A stretch of DNA of 40,091 bases from Thermoleophilia bacterium (GCA_025934995.1 JAICWC010000012.1:1-40091); one strand, 5' to 3'; positions 16,674-24,493 are shown, numbered from the stretch's first letter. The notes: generated from the letters alone by a model not told the origin. Translations and numbers: made by a program.

Positions 16674-17339
16674 TCACACCTTAAGTTCGGCGAGGCTCTC
16701 TATGCGAGGCGCGAACCCGGGATGGAGGCCATATCGGTCGAGCAAGACCGCCTGCATGCCGATCGCGAGCGGCCCTTCGATGTCGGCGTCGATCGTGTCG
16801 CCGACCATCAGCGCCTCGTGCGGCTCGACTTCGAGGAGCTCCAGGACCGCTCGAAAGATCGAGGCGTGCGGCTTCGTCTTCCCGTGGTGGAAGGAGCTGA
16901 TTCCCGCGTCGATCTCGAGCGCGTGGTGCTTCGCGAACTCGCGCACGTCCCGCGAGCTGTTCGAGATGACCCCGAGCTTGATTCCGCGCTCGCGCAGCTC
17001 TCTCAGCGTCGGCAGGACGTCATCGTAGAGCTCGAAGTTCGTGTGCTGCGCCCACCGTGCCGTCAGCTCGACGGCGACATCGCGCGACGCGGGCGGCGTC
17101 CCGCCCATGCCGAGGACGATCCGTTCGGTGAACGCGACCCAGATCTCCTCGTCGTGGTCGAACTCGGGATGGCGCTGCAAGTCGACGAACGCCGCCTCGC
17201 GTGCCGCCTCGTAGCGCGACGGCTCGAGCGTGAGGCCGTGAGTCGACGCGCAGCTGACGTAGCCCTCCGGCATCAGCTCCGGCCCCGGCCGCGCAAGGGT
17301 GAAGTCCACATCGAAGAGGACGGCCTTCACAGGAGCCAT
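16674..17339 (-). CDS. HAD superfamily hydrolase
   Basis: 221-residue HAD phosphatase. Motif I is LFDVDFTLARPG (D10 nucleophile, D12 acid/base), motif II is GVISNSS, motif III Lys is in GKTKPHASIF and motif IV is MVGDTIDADIEG. A helical cap lies between about residues 20 and 90, so it is a C1-cap enzyme of the phosphoglycolate-phosphatase type. Substrate unknown. ATG at 17339 overlaps the upstream kinase-like gene by 13 bp. Confidence 0.92.
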   Translation of the reverse strand: MAPVKAVLFDVDFTLARPGPELMPEGYVSCASTHGLTLEPSRYEAAREAAFVDLQRHPEFDHDEEIWVAFTERIVLGMGGTPPASRDVAVELTARWAQHTNFELYDDVLPTLRELRERGIKLGVISNSSRDVREFAKHHALEIDAGISSFHHGKTKPHASIFRAVLELLEVEPHEALMVGDTIDADIEGPLAIGMQAVLLDRYGLHPGFAPRIESLAELKV

Positions 17340-18121
17340 TCGACGACCTGCATGTGCTCGTCGACGTAGTCCCTGCCGCCGGACCACGCGACCGTCTGCA
17401 CGATCACCCAGCCACGGGCACGCTCGCGGTCGAGCCCGAGCTCGGAACAGAGCCGATCGAGCCGGTAGAGGACGCCGCGCTTCGAATGGCCGAGCTCGGG
17501 CGAGCGGACGATCGGCACGATCGCGAACTCGCGCTCGGCGGCGAGGGGCTTCGGGTCGATCACGAGCCAGGGCTCGCGCTCGGCGGCGAGCACGTTGCCG
17601 CCGTGCAGGTCCTGGTGTGCAAGCACGAGCTCGCCCTGCGTCGGCGCGAGCTCGCGCGCGATGCCGGTTGCGACGTCGCCGTGGCGATTCCTGTCGAACC
17701 GCTCCGCGAACCAGAACGCGACTTCGTCCTCCAGGGTGTGAAAGCCGTCCGCCGACGCCTCCCAGAGCCGTGGGAGAAGTCCGATCAGAACGTCGAGTGC
17801 CCGCGCGCCGTCCAGCGAAGAGAGAAACGCACCCGGCTCGCACCGCTCGAGCAGCATCGCGCGACGTTCGTCGTCGCGGCGAAGCAGACGGATCGCACCG
17901 CCGCCGCTCCAGCGCTCGAGCGCGTCCGGCTCCTGCTCCGACTCGCGGTCGGGGAAGAAGACCTTGAGCACCGCGGGCGCGCCCTCGCCGGTCGTGGCGC
18001 GAACGACGTGGCCGCAGGCTCCCGGCGTGTACGCAGCGCCGAGCGTGAGGCCCCAATCCGCCGCGACGTCCTCGGCGATCGCGGGAGCGCCCGCCCGCCA
18101 CTGCCCAATCGGATCTGGCAC
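17327..18121 (-). CDS. aminoglycoside phosphotransferase-like kinase (APH(6)/hydroxyurea phosphotransferase family)
   Basis: 264 residues. The N-lobe has the nucleotide-binding strand VLKVFFPD and the C-lobe has the catalytic loop LVLAHQDLHGGNVLAA (D171) and the metal-binding LVIDPKPLAAE (D189). The 'AEREPWLVIDPK' block is typical of the streptomycin 6-kinase/hydroxyurea phosphotransferase branch. A chromosomal housekeeping kinase is as likely as a resistance enzyme; context gives no sign of mobility. GTG at 18121 lies 11 bp from the divergent CoA-binding gene. Confidence 0.88.
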   Translation of the reverse strand: MPDPIGQWRAGAPAIAEDVAADWGLTLGAAYTPGACGHVVRATTGEGAPAVLKVFFPDRESEQEPDALERWSGGGAIRLLRRDDERRAMLLERCEPGAFLSSLDGARALDVLIGLLPRLWEASADGFHTLEDEVAFWFAERFDRNRHGDVATGIARELAPTQGELVLAHQDLHGGNVLAAEREPWLVIDPKPLAAEREFAIVPIVRSPELGHSKRGVLYRLDRLCSELGLDRERARGWVIVQTVAWSGGRDYVDEHMQVVEWLL

Positions 18122-18132
18122 GGTTCGAGGAT

Positions 18133-18516
18133 ATGCGGAGCCCGGAGCAGATCCTCCGCGACGCAGAGACGATCGCCGTCGTCGGCGCCTCACCGAGCCC
18201 GGCGAAGCCGAGCCACGGCGTCGCGAACTACCTCGAGCGCGTCGGCTACCGCGTCCTCCGCGTCAACCCGTTCTGCTCCGACGCCGGCTTCTGGCCGTCC
18301 CTCGCATCGCTCGAAGAGCCCGTCGATCTCGTGGACGTGTTCCGCCGGCCGGAGTTCTGTGCGGACGTCGCCCGGGAGGCGGCGGCGGTCGGCGCACCCG
18401 CGCTCTGGCTCCAGCTCGGCATCCGCTCGCACGAGGCGCGGATCGTCGCGGAGGCCTCGGGGATGGACTACGTCGAGAACGCGTGCACGGCCGTGGTTCA
18501 TCGGAACCTCGGCTAA
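18133..18516 (+). CDS. CoA-binding domain protein (YccU-like)
   Basis: 127 residues forming one Rossmann-like CoA-binding domain: TIAVVGASPSPAKPSHGVANYL, YRVLRVNPFCSDA, PVDLVDVFRRPEF, ALWLQLGIRSHEA and the terminal NACTAVVHRNLG, all family markers. ATG at 18133. These stand-alone proteins bind CoA, but their cellular role is not established. The stop is 15 bp before tRNA-Pro. Confidence 0.92.
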   Translation: MRSPEQILRDAETIAVVGASPSPAKPSHGVANYLERVGYRVLRVNPFCSDAGFWPSLASLEEPVDLVDVFRRPEFCADVAREAAAVGAPALWLQLGIRSHEARIVAEASGMDYVENACTAVVHRNLG

Positions 18517-18531
18517 CCTGTCTCGGCTGTT

Positions 18532-18605
18532 CGGGGTGTGGCGCAGCCTGGTAGCGCGCTCCGTTCGGGTCGGAGAGGTCCCCAGTTCGAATCTGGGCAC
18601 CCCGA
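18532..18605 (+). tRNA. tRNA-Pro(CGG)
   Basis: A complete cloverleaf folds by eye. The acceptor stem is CGGGGTG/CACCCCG (18532-18538 with 18598-18604). The D arm is GCGC-AGCCTGGTA-GCGC, the anticodon stem CTCCG/CGGAG with loop TTCGGGT gives anticodon CGG (decoding CCG), and the T arm is CCCAG-TTCGAAT-CTGGG. A18605 is the discriminator; the 3' CCA is not encoded. A strong terminator follows within 8 bp. Confidence 0.96.
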
Positions 18606-18612
18606 TGGAACG

Positions 18613-18640
18613 AAAGAGCCGCGCTCGCGCGGCTCTTTCT
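18613..18640 (+). terminator. intrinsic terminator after tRNA-Pro
   Basis: AAAGAGCCGCG and CGCGGCTCTTT form a perfect 11-bp stem with a CTCG loop (18613-18638), followed by CT; the U-rich tail comes from the end of the stem. It immediately follows the tRNA and precedes the GTG of the next gene by 16 bp. Confidence 0.88.
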
Positions 18641-18653
18641 CTACCGTGGGCGC

Positions 18654-19733
18654 GTGCTGGGATCGCTCGCGAGCATCGCGGCCGCCGCCGTCGCGTCGGT
18701 CTTCGGCATCGCGAACGCGCATGTCACGCTCGACGGCTCGCCGACGTTCCCGGTACTCGCGTACTACCAGTGCGGCACGACCGCGCAGCAGGCTGCCGAC
18801 GCCGGCGTCGACCTCTTCGTCGAACAGCCGTACACCGCATGTTCGCTGCTCCGACCGAACGACTTCGACGCCGATCCGCCGCCACCCGGCGTACGGGTCC
18901 TCAGCGACGATTACTCGTCGACCACTCCGGATGCGGGCTGGTACTTCCCGGACGAGCCGGATGCGCTCGGGCTCACGGCGTCGGAGCTGCCGCAGCTACC
19001 CCCGGCGGAGACGACCGGGAAGCTTCGCGTCGTCAACGTCTCGGAGCACTTCTCCAGCGCACAGGCCCTGATTCGACCCGGCTACGACCGCGGCGAGTAC
19101 GCGCGGTTCGCCGATGCCGGCGACCTGCTCGGCTTCGATCTCTATCCGATCGTCAAGTTCTGCGGCCGTGTGCCTCTGCTCGACGTCTTCCGCACGCAGC
19201 ACGAGCTGATCACCGCCTACGCACCGCACACGCCCACCTTCCAGTGGATCGAGACCGGCCCGATGACCGGCGAGTGCCCGACGATCGACGTGACGCCGGC
19301 GATCGCGAACGCGGAAGCGTGGCTCGCCGTCGCAGGCGGCGCCGTCGGGATCGGCTGGTTCACCGCCGGGTGGGCGCCGGGGACGCTGTGGAACCGGTGG
19401 GACGTCGACGCCGCCATGCTCGCGCAGATGCAGGCGACGGACGCACGGCTCCATTCGCTCGCCCCCGTCCTCACGGCGCCGTGGTCGGAGGTCGCGTTCT
19501 CCGACGCGGCCGGGGTGGCTGCGAGCGGCCGCACGTACGAGGGCGTGCGCTATGTGATCGCAGTCAATTCGACACCGACGCCCCTGACCGTGCCCCTGCG
19601 CGTGCCCCAGCTGGGACGCAGCACGCTGACGGTGCTCGACGAGGAGCGCGCCGTTCGATCCGACGCGCACGGCGTGTTCCACGACCGCTTCGGGCCGTAC
19701 GCCGTGCACCTGTACCGGATCGGCCCCGCCTAG
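18654..19733 (+). CDS. secreted protein of unknown function, possible glycosidase-like TIM barrel
   Basis: 359 residues with a clear Sec signal (LGSLASIAAAAVASVFGIANA, cleavage near residue 22). The mature part has motifs seen in glycoside-hydrolase-like barrels: TFPVLAYYQCG, a DAGVDLFVEQPYT strand, DAGWYFPDEPDALG, LLGFDLYPI, FQWIETG and GIGWFTAGWAPG, then a C-terminal beta-sandwich-like YVIAVNSTPTPLTVPLRV. No family is named with certainty. GTG at 18654, just after the tRNA terminator. The stop shares CTAG with the stop of convergent maf. Confidence 0.75.
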   Translation: MLGSLASIAAAAVASVFGIANAHVTLDGSPTFPVLAYYQCGTTAQQAADAGVDLFVEQPYTACSLLRPNDFDADPPPPGVRVLSDDYSSTTPDAGWYFPDEPDALGLTASELPQLPPAETTGKLRVVNVSEHFSSAQALIRPGYDRGEYARFADAGDLLGFDLYPIVKFCGRVPLLDVFRTQHELITAYAPHTPTFQWIETGPMTGECPTIDVTPAIANAEAWLAVAGGAVGIGWFTAGWAPGTLWNRWDVDAAMLAQMQATDARLHSLAPVLTAPWSEVAFSDAAGVAASGRTYEGVRYVIAVNSTPTPLTVPLRVPQLGRSTLTVLDEERAVRSDAHGVFHDRFGPYAVHLYRIGPA

Positions 19734-20323
19734 CCGAAGCCGTACGTGCCGGGGAACCTCTCCGCGAGCAGGCGCACGAGCAGCGACGCGGGCAACCCGA
19801 CGACGTTCAGGTAGTCGCCTTCGACGCGCTCGACGAGCGCGCCGCCGCGGCCCTGGATCGCGTAGCCGCCGGCGCGCCCCTCCCACTCGCGCGTCGCCAC
19901 ATACGACGCGAGGTCGCGCGGCGTCAGCGTTCGAAAGGTGACACGGGTGTGCTCGGCGTCGACGATCTCCCAACCGGGCGTGACGAGCGCCAGACCCGAC
20001 ACGACGGCGTGCGTCTTCCCGCTCAGCTCGTCGAGCATGCGTTCCGCCTCGCCGGCGTGAGCCGGTTTCGCGTAGATGCGCCCGGCGAGGACCACCGTCG
20101 TGTCGACACCGAGCACGGGACGGTCGCCCGCCTGCGCTGCCACCGACCGAGCCTTGCCGAGCGCGTGGTCGCGCACGAGCTGCTCCGCGTCCGCCTCCAC
20201 CGGATCGTGCTCCTCGTAGTCGGGTGCGACGACCTCGAATGGGATGCCGAGCTGCTCGAGGATCGCGCGCCGTTGCGGCGACGTGGATGCGAGCAGGAGC
20301 GGCGATGCGGGCGGAACGCTCAC
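19730..20323 (-). CDS. maf: Maf-like nucleoside triphosphate pyrophosphatase
   Basis: 197 residues with family motifs LLLASTSPQRRAILEQLGI at the N-terminus, GDRPVLGVDTTVVLAGRIYAKP (active-site Asp) and YAIQGRGGALVERVEGDYLNVVGLP near the C-terminus. Maf proteins hydrolyse non-canonical dNTP/NTPs, such as m5UTP or dTTP/UTP types, and affect septation. GTG at 20323 overlaps the barstar-like stop by GTGA, so expression is coupled. Confidence 0.94.
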   Translation of the reverse strand: MSVPPASPLLLASTSPQRRAILEQLGIPFEVVAPDYEEHDPVEADAEQLVRDHALGKARSVAAQAGDRPVLGVDTTVVLAGRIYAKPAHAGEAERMLDELSGKTHAVVSGLALVTPGWEIVDAEHTRVTFRTLTPRDLASYVATREWEGRAGGYAIQGRGGALVERVEGDYLNVVGLPASLLVRLLAERFPGTYGFG

Positions 20324-20766
20324 TCGCCGATCTCCGCGACGCCGAACTCGGCGAGCACGGCCTCCGCCTCGAGCGGCAGGTCGCGCGCCTGGAAGACGAC
20401 GCGCAGTCGCGTGCGCTCCGAGGCCGTCTTCAGCGCGCCGACGAGGCCGGCGAGCTGCGAAGGCTCATCCGCGAGCAGCCGGTCGGCGTCGAGGATCAGG
20501 AGCGCGATCGTTCCCGTCGGCACTGCACGCGCGACATCGTCCCACCCGGCCGGCTTTTCTTCCAGCTCGAGCGCCGAGCCGAGCTCGGAGAGCGCGTCTG
20601 CCGTCGTTCGCGCGGCGACGCCGGCGACGAAGCGGCACTCGAGGTCGGGCAGGGCTTCCGCCTCGCCGCGCATCAGCCACGCGCCGGTCGCGCCCGATCG
20701 CAGCCGCACCGCCCACGGGCCGTCGAGGACCTCGCGCCACGAAGGCAGGCGTACGACGGGGCTCAC
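20320..20766 (-). CDS. barstar-like protein (tentative)
   Basis: 148 residues. The region about 47-128 resembles the barstar fold: a strand, a helix with TTADALSELGSALELEEKPAGWDDVARAV (the place of the 'LP..FG.NWDAL.D' helix, but degenerate), then TIALLILDADRLL and LRVVFQARDL. Barstar family proteins inhibit RNases, and orphan versions are common in Actinobacteria. No cognate barnase-like gene is seen nearby. GTG at 20766. Overlaps maf by 4 bp. The assignment rests on fold-pattern similarity only. Confidence 0.58.
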   Translation of the reverse strand: MSPVVRLPSWREVLDGPWAVRLRSGATGAWLMRGEAEALPDLECRFVAGVAARTTADALSELGSALELEEKPAGWDDVARAVPTGTIALLILDADRLLADEPSQLAGLVGALKTASERTRLRVVFQARDLPLEAEAVLAEFGVAEIGE

Positions 20767-20781
20767 GCGCTTCCCGCTCCC

Positions 20782-20802
20782 GGCGCCGGCAAAGCCGGCA
20801 CC
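20782..20802 (-). other. intergenic hairpin between methyltransferase and barstar-like genes
   Basis: GCCGGC-AAA-GCCGGC (20785-20799), flanked by one mismatch and two more G:C pairs, gives a stable hairpin in the 63-bp gap. On the transcribed minus strand its loop is UUU and no U-tract follows, so it may be an attenuator or RNA-stability element rather than a terminator. Confidence 0.4.
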
Positions 20803-20829
20803 TCCGCTCCTGATCGTGCTCCGGCGAGC

Positions 20830-21606
20830 CTACGCACGTCGGGCCACCCAGATCTCCTCGGCGGGCCACTTCTCCGCCCACTCGACCGTGACGAAATCGT
20901 AGTAGGCGGGATCGACCGCGCCGGGCTGCGGCCGCAGCTCGTGCAGCGCCTCGACCTCCAGGCCGTTCTCGTGCAGCAGCTCGATCCAGTCGCCGTGCGC
21001 GAGGTGGTATTCGACGCCGATTGCGCCGTCCCATTGGATGCGGTACATCCCGAACTGCTCGCGCTGGAGCTCCTGCCCGACGACGCCCTCGCCGTCCGGC
21101 GCGCACAGGTAGACGAGCGTCGAGTTGACGAGGAAGACGAGCAGCCCGCCGGCGCGCAGGAGCCGCGCCGCTTCCGGAATCCAGCGGTAGGGATCCGCCC
21201 AGAGCGATGCCCCATACTCGGAGACGGCGAGGTCGTACGCGGCGTCCGGCAACGGTACGGCCTCGCCAGGCGCCTCGACGAGTGGGAACTCGATGCCGGT
21301 CTTCGCCATCATCCGCCGCGCCGTCGCGAGCTGGGCGGGCGTCGGGTCGACGCCGGTGACGCGGGCGCCGCGCCGTTGGAGCCAGGAGCCGAAGTACGCC
21401 GTGCCGCAGCCCAGCTCGACGACGTCGAGCCCGTCGACCGACTCCGGCAGCGCACCGACCTGCTCCTCGGGGATCGCGAACACGCCCCAGAGGATTCCCG
21501 GATGCGCCCATGCCTTTTCGGCACTCGCATCCGTGTGCTCCGCATTCGCCTGCGTCCAGTCGGCGATGTTCGCCGCGATCGTGTCTATGTCTTCCTGCAT
21601 TCCCAT
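20830..21606 (-). CDS. class I SAM-dependent methyltransferase (tandem copy 2)
   Basis: 258 residues with a Rossmann methyltransferase core: motif I VVELGCGTAYFG, motif [19 protein letters not shown], then [19 protein letters not shown] and AARLLRAGGLLVFLV. It aligns along its length with the adjacent upstream gene ([10 protein letters not shown], the HGDWI.LL block and ALHEL shared), so the two arose by tandem duplication. ATG at 21606 is chosen for the GAGG a few bases upstream; it overlaps the upstream copy by 22 bp. Substrate unknown. Confidence 0.9.
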   Translation of the reverse strand: MGMQEDIDTIAANIADWTQANAEHTDASAEKAWAHPGILWGVFAIPEEQVGALPESVDGLDVVELGCGTAYFGSWLQRRGARVTGVDPTPAQLATARRMMAKTGIEFPLVEAPGEAVPLPDAAYDLAVSEYGASLWADPYRWIPEAARLLRAGGLLVFLVNSTLVYLCAPDGEGVVGQELQREQFGMYRIQWDGAIGVEYHLAHGDWIELLHENGLEVEALHELRPQPGAVDPAYYDFVTVEWAEKWPAEEIWVARRA

Positions 21607-22349
21607 AGGTCCTCGCCGGGCCAGCGCCGCGCCCAGTCGGCCGGGATGACGAAGTAGTACTCGTGCGTCGTCGCGTCGGCCGGCGCCTGCAGCTCGTGCA
21701 GCGCGTCGATGACGAAGCCGTTGGCGCGCAGGAGCCGGATCCAATCGCCGTGAGAGAGGTGGAACTCCGCGCCGTCGTAGCCCGCCCAGCGCGTTTCCCA
21801 GGGCCCGAACTGAGGACGCACGAGCCGGTTGACGATCGGCTGGTTGTCCTCGTCGGGCGTGCAGAGGTGCGCGAGCGTCGACATCGTCAGGAAGAAGAGG
21901 CGTCCGCCCGGTCGGAGCAGTCGTGCCGCCTCGGGCAACCAGCGCTCCGGATCCGCCCAGAGCGACGCGCCGTACTCGGAGATCACGAGGTCGAACGACG
22001 CGTCCGGAAGCGGGACGCTCTCCGCCGCCGCTTCGACGAGCGGGAAGCGGAGCCCCGTCTCCTCTTGCATCCGCCGCGCCGTGTCGAGCTGCGCCGGCGT
22101 CGGGTCGACGGCGACCGGACGCGCGCCGGCACGCGCGAGCTTCGCCGCGAAATAGGCGGTGCCGGCGCCGAGCTCCACGACGTCGAGGCCGGCGACGTCG
22201 CCGAGCCATTCGTCGCGTGTGCCGAACTCACCCCAGTAGACCTGCGGATCGCGCCATTGCCGTTCCGCGTCGCGGTCCGTGAACTCCGCGTTCGTCCTTG
22301 TCCACTGCGCGACGTTCGCCGCGATCCGCTCGTCCTCAGCCGAGCTCAT
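21585..22349 (-). CDS. class I SAM-dependent methyltransferase (tandem copy 1)
   Basis: 254 residues with [12 protein letters not shown] (SAM loop), [33 protein letters not shown] and [15 protein letters not shown]. Paralog of the next gene downstream. ATG at 22349 overlaps the 3' end of ndk by 14 bp, placing ndk - methyltransferase - methyltransferase in one transcript. Substrate not predictable; the long C-terminal region (about 175-254) shared by both copies may define it. Confidence 0.9.
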   Translation of the reverse strand: MSSAEDERIAANVAQWTRTNAEFTDRDAERQWRDPQVYWGEFGTRDEWLGDVAGLDVVELGAGTAYFAAKLARAGARPVAVDPTPAQLDTARRMQEETGLRFPLVEAAAESVPLPDASFDLVISEYGASLWADPERWLPEAARLLRPGGRLFFLTMSTLAHLCTPDEDNQPIVNRLVRPQFGPWETRWAGYDGAEFHLSHGDWIRLLRANGFVIDALHELQAPADATTHEYYFVIPADWARRWPGEDLWECRKT

Positions 22350-22755
22350 CCGCGGAGAACCAGAGCGCGACCTCGCGCTGCGCGGACTCGGGCGAATCGG
22401 AGCCGTGGACCAGGTTGTCCGGCATCGAGCTCGCGAGATCGCCGCGGATCGTGCCTGGCTCCGCATTCGCGGGGTTCGTCGCGCCGATCGTCTTCCGCAT
22501 CGTCGCGATCACCCCTTCGCCCTCGACGACCAGGGCCCACGTCGGGCCGGACGTGATGAACTCGACGAGCTCGCCGAAGAACGGCTTCTCGCGGTGCTCG
22601 CCGTAGTGCTCCTCGCCGAGCTCGCGCGTGACAGTGAGCAGCTTGCCGCCCACGACCGTGAAGCCGCGGCTCTCGATCCGCCGCAGGATGTCGCCCGCGA
22701 GGCGCCGGCGCACCGCGTCCGGCTTGATCAGGATCAACGTGCGCTCGACCGCCAT
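22336..22755 (-). CDS. ndk: nucleoside diphosphate kinase
   Basis: 139 residues, standard length. Family hallmarks are [16 protein letters not shown], the Kpn loop region, [18 protein letters not shown] and the active-site NLVHGSDS with phosphorylated H117. It equilibrates NDP and NTP pools by a ping-pong phospho-His mechanism. ATG at 22755. A VOC gene starts divergently 21 bp away. Confidence 0.97.
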   Translation of the reverse strand: MAVERTLILIKPDAVRRRLAGDILRRIESRGFTVVGGKLLTVTRELGEEHYGEHREKPFFGELVEFITSGPTWALVVEGEGVIATMRKTIGATNPANAEPGTIRGDLASSMPDNLVHGSDSPESAQREVALWFSADELG

Positions 22756-22775
22756 CGCGGCGGCATGCTATCGAC

Positions 22776-23105
22776 GTGCGGATCGACCACGTCCAGGTAG
22801 CGGGGCCTCCGGGCTGCGAGGAGGATGCGCGCGCGTTCTACGGCGGCGTGCTCGGGCTCCGCGAAATGGAGAAGCCGGACGCGTTGCGCGACCGGGGCGG
22901 CGTGTGGTTCGAGCACCTCCACGTCGGCGTCGAGGAGGGCTTCCGGCCGGCGCGCAAGGCACATCCGGCGCTCCTCGTCGAGGACCTCGACGCGCTCGCG
23001 GCGCGGATCGGCGACGTGGAGTGGGACGACGCCGTGCCCGGCGTCCGCCGGTTCTACGCACGCGACCCGTTCGGCAACCGCTTGGAGTTCCTGCAGAGGC
23101 CCTGA
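22776..23105 (+). CDS. VOC family protein (glyoxalase/bleomycin-resistance fold)
   Basis: 109 residues forming one VOC module: DHVQVAGPPGCEEDARAFYGGVLGLREMEKP, FEHLHVGV, HPALLVEDLDALAARI and the terminal RRFYARDPFGNRLEFLQ. His and Glu at the ends of strands are the usual metal ligands. GTG at 22776. Function within the superfamily (lyase, dioxygenase, binding protein) unknown. It lies 17 bp before the propeller-redoxin gene on the same strand. Confidence 0.88.
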   Translation: MRIDHVQVAGPPGCEEDARAFYGGVLGLREMEKPDALRDRGGVWFEHLHVGVEEGFRPARKAHPALLVEDLDALAARIGDVEWDDAVPGVRRFYARDPFGNRLEFLQRP

Positions 23106-23122
23106 GCCGTCAGAATCGCCCA

Positions 23123-24493
23123 ATGCCGATCACGACACAGACGGTGGCGGCGATTCCGGTCGGTCTCGATCCGGAAGGCACCGCCGTCGACATCCGCCGG
23201 CGCCGCGCGTATGTGGCCTGCTCCCGCAGCGACACGCTCGCCGTCGTCGACCTCGATGCCGCCGCCGTCGTGACGCACGTCTCCGTCGGCGCGGAGCCGA
23301 TCGACGTCGTCTTCGACGAGCGAACAGGCCGGATCTTCACGGCCGACGCGCACGCCGACGCGCTCTCGGTGGTCGATGCCGAGACGCTGACTGTCGAAGC
23401 GCGCGTCCCCGTCGGCGCGTACCCGTCGGGCCTGACGCTCGACAGCGACGAGCGCCGCTTGTACTGCGGCAACTCGATGGGCTCGACGATGAGCATCCTC
23501 GACCTCGACACGCTCGAGACGCTGGCCGTGGTCGACGCCGAGCCGGGAGCCGGAGCCGTCGCGGTCGACGCGACACGGCGGCTCGCGCTCTGCGTCAACT
23601 TCATCGCGGCGTCGGTGACCTTCGTCGATATCGACACGTTCGAGTCGACCGGACGGGTGGAAGTCGGGCAGGGCGCATGCGCGGTCGGCATCGTGCCGGA
23701 GCGGGGCGAGGCGTTCGTCGTCAACTCGCTCGCGGGAACGGTCGCGCGGATCGACCTCGAGTCGCGCACCGTCGTCGAGGAGCTCACCGCCGGGAGCGCG
23801 CCGGTCGGACTGACTGTCGCACCGCAGCACGACCGCGTCTACGTGACGAATCGCGGCGACGGCACCGTCTCGGTTCTCTCCGTCGTGGACGGCTCGGAAT
23901 GCGGGCGCATCGACGTCGGCGAAGGCCCCGGCGGCGTCGTCGTCGATCCCGGCGACGGGCGCCTCCTCGTCGCGAACGCCGGCAGCGGGACGCTCGAGAT
24001 CGTCGAAGAGGTACAGCGGGACGGTGTGGAAGACAGTGCGACCGAAGGCCTCCTTGCGCAGCTCGTCGGCCGCAGCCTCCCCGCGTTCTCACTCCCCGAT
24101 CACCACACGGGTGAGCAGCGCACGAGCCTCGAGTGGGCGGAGAGGCGCTACATCCTCAACTTCTTCGCGAGCTGGTGAGGCCCGTGCAACGCGGAGGCGC
24201 CGTTCCTCGAGGATCTGCGTCGAAGCGAGGGGGCCCGGTCGGGCCTCGACGTCGTGCTCATCAGCGTCTGGGAAGGCAGCGAGGCGCGGCCGGAGGTGGA
24301 GCGGTTCCGCGAGCTGTGGGGCATCGACGCGACGATCCTCCTCGACGAGACCGGCGACTACGCGCGGCAGCTCGGGATTCGCGGCGTGCCGACGAACGTG
24401 CTCGTCGACGCCGACGGGATCGTCCGCGACGTCGGGCTCGTGCGGCTCGACGACCTGCATGCGGCGGTCGACCGGCTGATCGCAGACGGTTGA
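23123..24493 (+). CDS. YVTN/NHL beta-propeller fused to TlpA-like redoxin; in-frame TGA at the redox Cys, candidate selenoprotein
   Basis: ATG at 23123 opens seven propeller blades (about residues 5-305) with repeats such as VPVGAYPSGLTLDSDERRLY and LTAGSAPVGLTVAPQHDRVY. A linker leads to a thioredoxin-like domain (about 322-456): LVGRSLPAFSLPD, RRYILNFFASW, then TGA at 24176-24178 (codon 352), GPCNAEAPFLEDL, LDVVLISVWEG, the cis-Pro site IRGVPTNVLVDADG, and TGA stop at 24491. The internal TGA replaces exactly the first Cys of WCGPC; the frame and protein-like composition continue for 104 more codons. The reading is therefore Trp-Sec-Gly-Pro-Cys. Sequencing error or a nonsense mutation is the alternative. 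If TGA is a true stop, the product is a propeller ending in a truncated redoxin. No signal peptide is seen. The stop overlaps the next VOC gene (TTGA). Confidence 0.8.
24179..24235 (+). promoter_or_regulatory. candidate bacterial SECIS-like RNA structure downstream of the internal UGA
   Basis: Three nested complementary pairs follow the UGA: GGCCC (24179-24183) with GGGCC (24231-24235), ACGC (24189-24192) with GCGT (24217-24220), and GAGG (24194-24197) with CCTC (24205-24208). The apical loop CGCCGTT begins 19 nt after the UGA and has G at its second position. Reported bacterial SECIS rules ask for a loop 16-37 nt from UGA with a G in the first two loop bases. Stems are short, so support is modest. 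Confidence 0.4.

Noticed and set aside
17327-18121. Acquired antibiotic-resistance gene (streptomycin kinase)
   Set aside because: Composition and overlaps match the neighbouring housekeeping genes and no mobile element is near. Kinase homology alone does not show resistance.
8836-19733. CTAG motifs at convergent gene ends (8836-8839, 19730-19733) as functional sites
   Set aside because: They arise from two TAG stops facing each other. It is a curious compact packing, but no further signal supports a site.
17354-20902. A 1182-codon plus-strand open frame across the kinase, tRNA and maf regions
   Set aside because: It runs antisense or out of frame to well-supported genes and through tRNA-Pro. 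Its composition (Arg/Ala-rich, no domains) is typical of high-GC shadow frames.
24179-24493. The redoxin C-terminal part as an independent gene
   Set aside because: It would start in the middle of the thioredoxin fold with no ribosome site. It is in the same frame as the propeller gene, with only the TGA between.
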